From Megalobrama amblycephala (lineage: Eukaryota > Chordata > Actinopteri > Cypriniformes > Xenocyprididae), in assembly GCF_018812025.1 (NCBI RefSeq), contig NC_063045.1, forward strand, positions 56,435,957 through 56,499,956: 64,000 nucleotides of DNA, written 5' to 3'. This document shows positions 57,201-60,200 of this stretch, piece by piece. The stretch's first letter is position 1. Every line of letters begins with the position of its first letter. The position numbers were made by a program, and so were the translations under genes. Below the pieces are notes generated by a model. The model was given only the letters and a program-made list of their open reading frames with translations. It ran no database searches and had not been told where the DNA came from.

Positions 57201-60200
57201 CACGGAGCCAGCGCTATTCACACGCAAACTCAGAGGCAATACATGCATTCGTCATCTCAATCGTGTATTTATTGTCTTCAAAAGTGTTTTGAATAGCCAT
57301 ATTTAGCGATCTCTTGCCTCTGTTAGTTCCTTGATTGTCACATGATATGCCTCTTCTTTTACTGAGGCATTTGTGGACAAAAGGGGCAGAGCGCCCTCCG
57401 GCTCAAGTATGAATTAAAAACACAGCATCCAGCGCTCATAATGATGACAATAAATATAGAATAATAAATATTACTCCTCTGTATAGAAAATTGATATAAA
57501 CATATGAGAATCCATCAATATTTCTCCAAATCTGTGTGCTTTTAAGCATATTAAGAAATTATGGTCAATATAAGATTTTAAGAGTCAAAATGTGAAGCTT
57601 GAGTCTTAGATCTTTTTAATGATGTATAGTTTGTCAACTGCACATCAACATTTAGGCTCTATAATATAACAAATATAGTAGCCTATATGAAATGCCCTAG
57701 AGGTAGGAATGTTCAGACGCTTTGCATCACAGAAATACATTATATTTTAAAGTATATTAAAATAGAAAACCATTATTTGGTTAGAGACTTGAGACTTCTT
57801 TTAATTAAAGGTGCTCTTGCTTTCTATAGAACTGGACCTGTTTGTCCAGAGACGGGTAAGTGAGAATCTCCATACCAAAGCAAACCTTTCATTTAAGTTG
57901 CTTATTCTGGCAGGTGTAATGGTATCAAATAAATTGTCATTCAAATCACAGTTATTTCAGGAGACAAAACTTGTGGAGAAATAGCCAAATCAACATAATA
58001 TGTTGAAGATCTTCATTATTAAAAATTATTAGAAAACGTCTCCGAGATTAATGTCACCTCAATAAAATGTCAGCACGAACTAAATAATATTTATTGGTTC
58101 AGTGTTCATCATCTTCCCCCTTCCCCCACTCTTTAACTTTTTATGGTGCCAAAAACAAAAAACTATCAGTGCACACTACTAGACCAAACAAATACTCCAA
58201 TATTGTATCCTTTTGATGCACAGAAGCAGGTACACGCTAAAAAACAACCCAAGTTGGGTTGAAAATGGACAAACCCAGAGGTTGGGTTAAATCTTTGCCC
58301 AACGTACTGTGCAGTTTTATTTAACCCAACTATTGTTTAAAACTTACCATATGGCTGGGTTGAAATGAACCAAAAATCACAGACATTTAATTATTAGAGG
58401 CAACAATAATAATCAAAAGGTGAACATTTATTAATAAGCATATGATTTTTGTATATTATTCATTAAACTTATTAATAAATGTTCATTTATTAAACATATT
58501 ATTTTTATATTTAAGAAAGCAATACAGTCATTTTTTAAACAATAGTTGAGTTAAATAAAACTACCCAGCAGGTTGGGCAAACATTTAACCCAACTGCTGG
58601 GTCTGTCCATTTTCAACCCAACTTGGGTTGTTTTTAACCCAGCATTTTTTGGAGTGTGGAGTCAATCATGTGTCTATCTCGTTAATCTAAATAAATTACC
58701 TGAGTGGTGGTAATGTTACAGTTATGCATATTTTCAGTACACTAGCTAGCTTGGTCATTATACTTTAATAGGCTAGCTTACACATTCTGGCCAAATGCTA
58801 GCAAGATCCCTGTTGTAGAGGAATTAAACATCTGTACAGTAATTTTTAGTTAGGAACTGTTGTTGACAGGTATGTTTTATTGCTTCCCCTTTTAAATCAG
58901 TATAACATTTCATACTGGTATCGTCCCTCATATAGTATTACTGGTTTTACATATACCATAACAAGCCTAGTTGCCATCCTTCATTCTGCTCTTGCCCCCC
59001 CTTTGCCACGCCACCTATAAACAGCATTCAGAGTACAAGTAAAGAACCACAAACAGCAGACAAATTCACTTAGCAAAAGCAAGAGGCTGTAAGAACATCT
59101 CATAACCAGCAAAACTGCTTTCTCAAGCTCAAATCTAATGCTGGAGAGTTTTCATCGAAACCACAAGTCCACACATGCCCCATAAGACACTGGCCTGAAT
59201 GAAACTGCAATAATTGCTAATTACTTCAAGACAAGACCTCACTGCAGGAAGACAAAACTGTGGACATTCCAATCATGTTTAAGCTGACAACAAAGGCAGT
59301 TAGTAGAATAATACAGTTTTAAACCACAGGAAATCAATGACAGTGAGGTGACATGTTTCCCTGACACGTCAAATAAGTTCCCATGTTCATGACATCATCT
59401 CAGCAGCCATAAGGCTCTAACATTTCCACACTGACAAGCCAAATACACTTCAATATAACATAGTTTTGCTTAAATATAGGCTATTCAGGATATTTTTGGA
59501 GGCTCCTAACAAACATTTCCTTTCAGAATGGTGGTAGGTGTACTAGTCATCCTTCTAGGATACTCTAAAATCTCCACATTGACAAGCCAAATACACTTTA
59601 TTACAACATATTTTGAAAACACATGCACTAACGCTTTAATATATTCATGATAAAGGTCTTTATGGAGGCTCATGACAAATATTTCCTTTCAGAATGGTGG
59701 TAGGTGTACAAGACATCCTTCTAGGAACAAGTATACTCTAAAGTCTCCGCATTATCAGGCCAAACACATTTCAATAAGACATATTTCTAAAATATACAGA
59801 TTAAATATGCAATATACTCATGATAAATGTCTTTTGGAAGCTGCTACATGAAAAAAATCCCCCCAGAAGACCGTTATAAGTGTACTGGGCATCATTTAAA
59901 GATCAACAAACTCCATCGTTCCCTATTTAGTCGTTCGTTACGTTCTTCCGTTTCACACATTATCAAACACATTAAAAATTGTATATAGGTTAATATATAA
60001 TACAGACAAATGTTGTTGTCAGATCAACGGACCCCTCGTCGTGCCATCATCATCTTCAGCGATTCACGCGCAGCCAAAAATCTTATATAACTGCGAAAAA
60101 TAACTGCCACAAACAAGAAGTCACTCACTGGCTGCGCGCGACGGGCTTCAACAGAACGCGAGTATATTAGAGTATACATAGCGCGCGCGAGAGAGAGTAT

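Larger units (their letters stand above)
55322..59017. mobile_element. Possible large hAT-like element hosting two other transposons
   Basis: CAGGGGTGTGGCCACAAGG at the left and, complementary at the right, TAGGTGGCGTGGCAAAGGG resemble inverted ends. Words such as GTGGCAGCTGCCACCC and TAGTTGCCATCC occur near them. A piggyBac-like copy (56746-57800) and a palindromic MITE (58231-58657) lie inside. No clean 8-bp duplication was found and no transposase is readable. Borders are tentative. Confidence 0.4.
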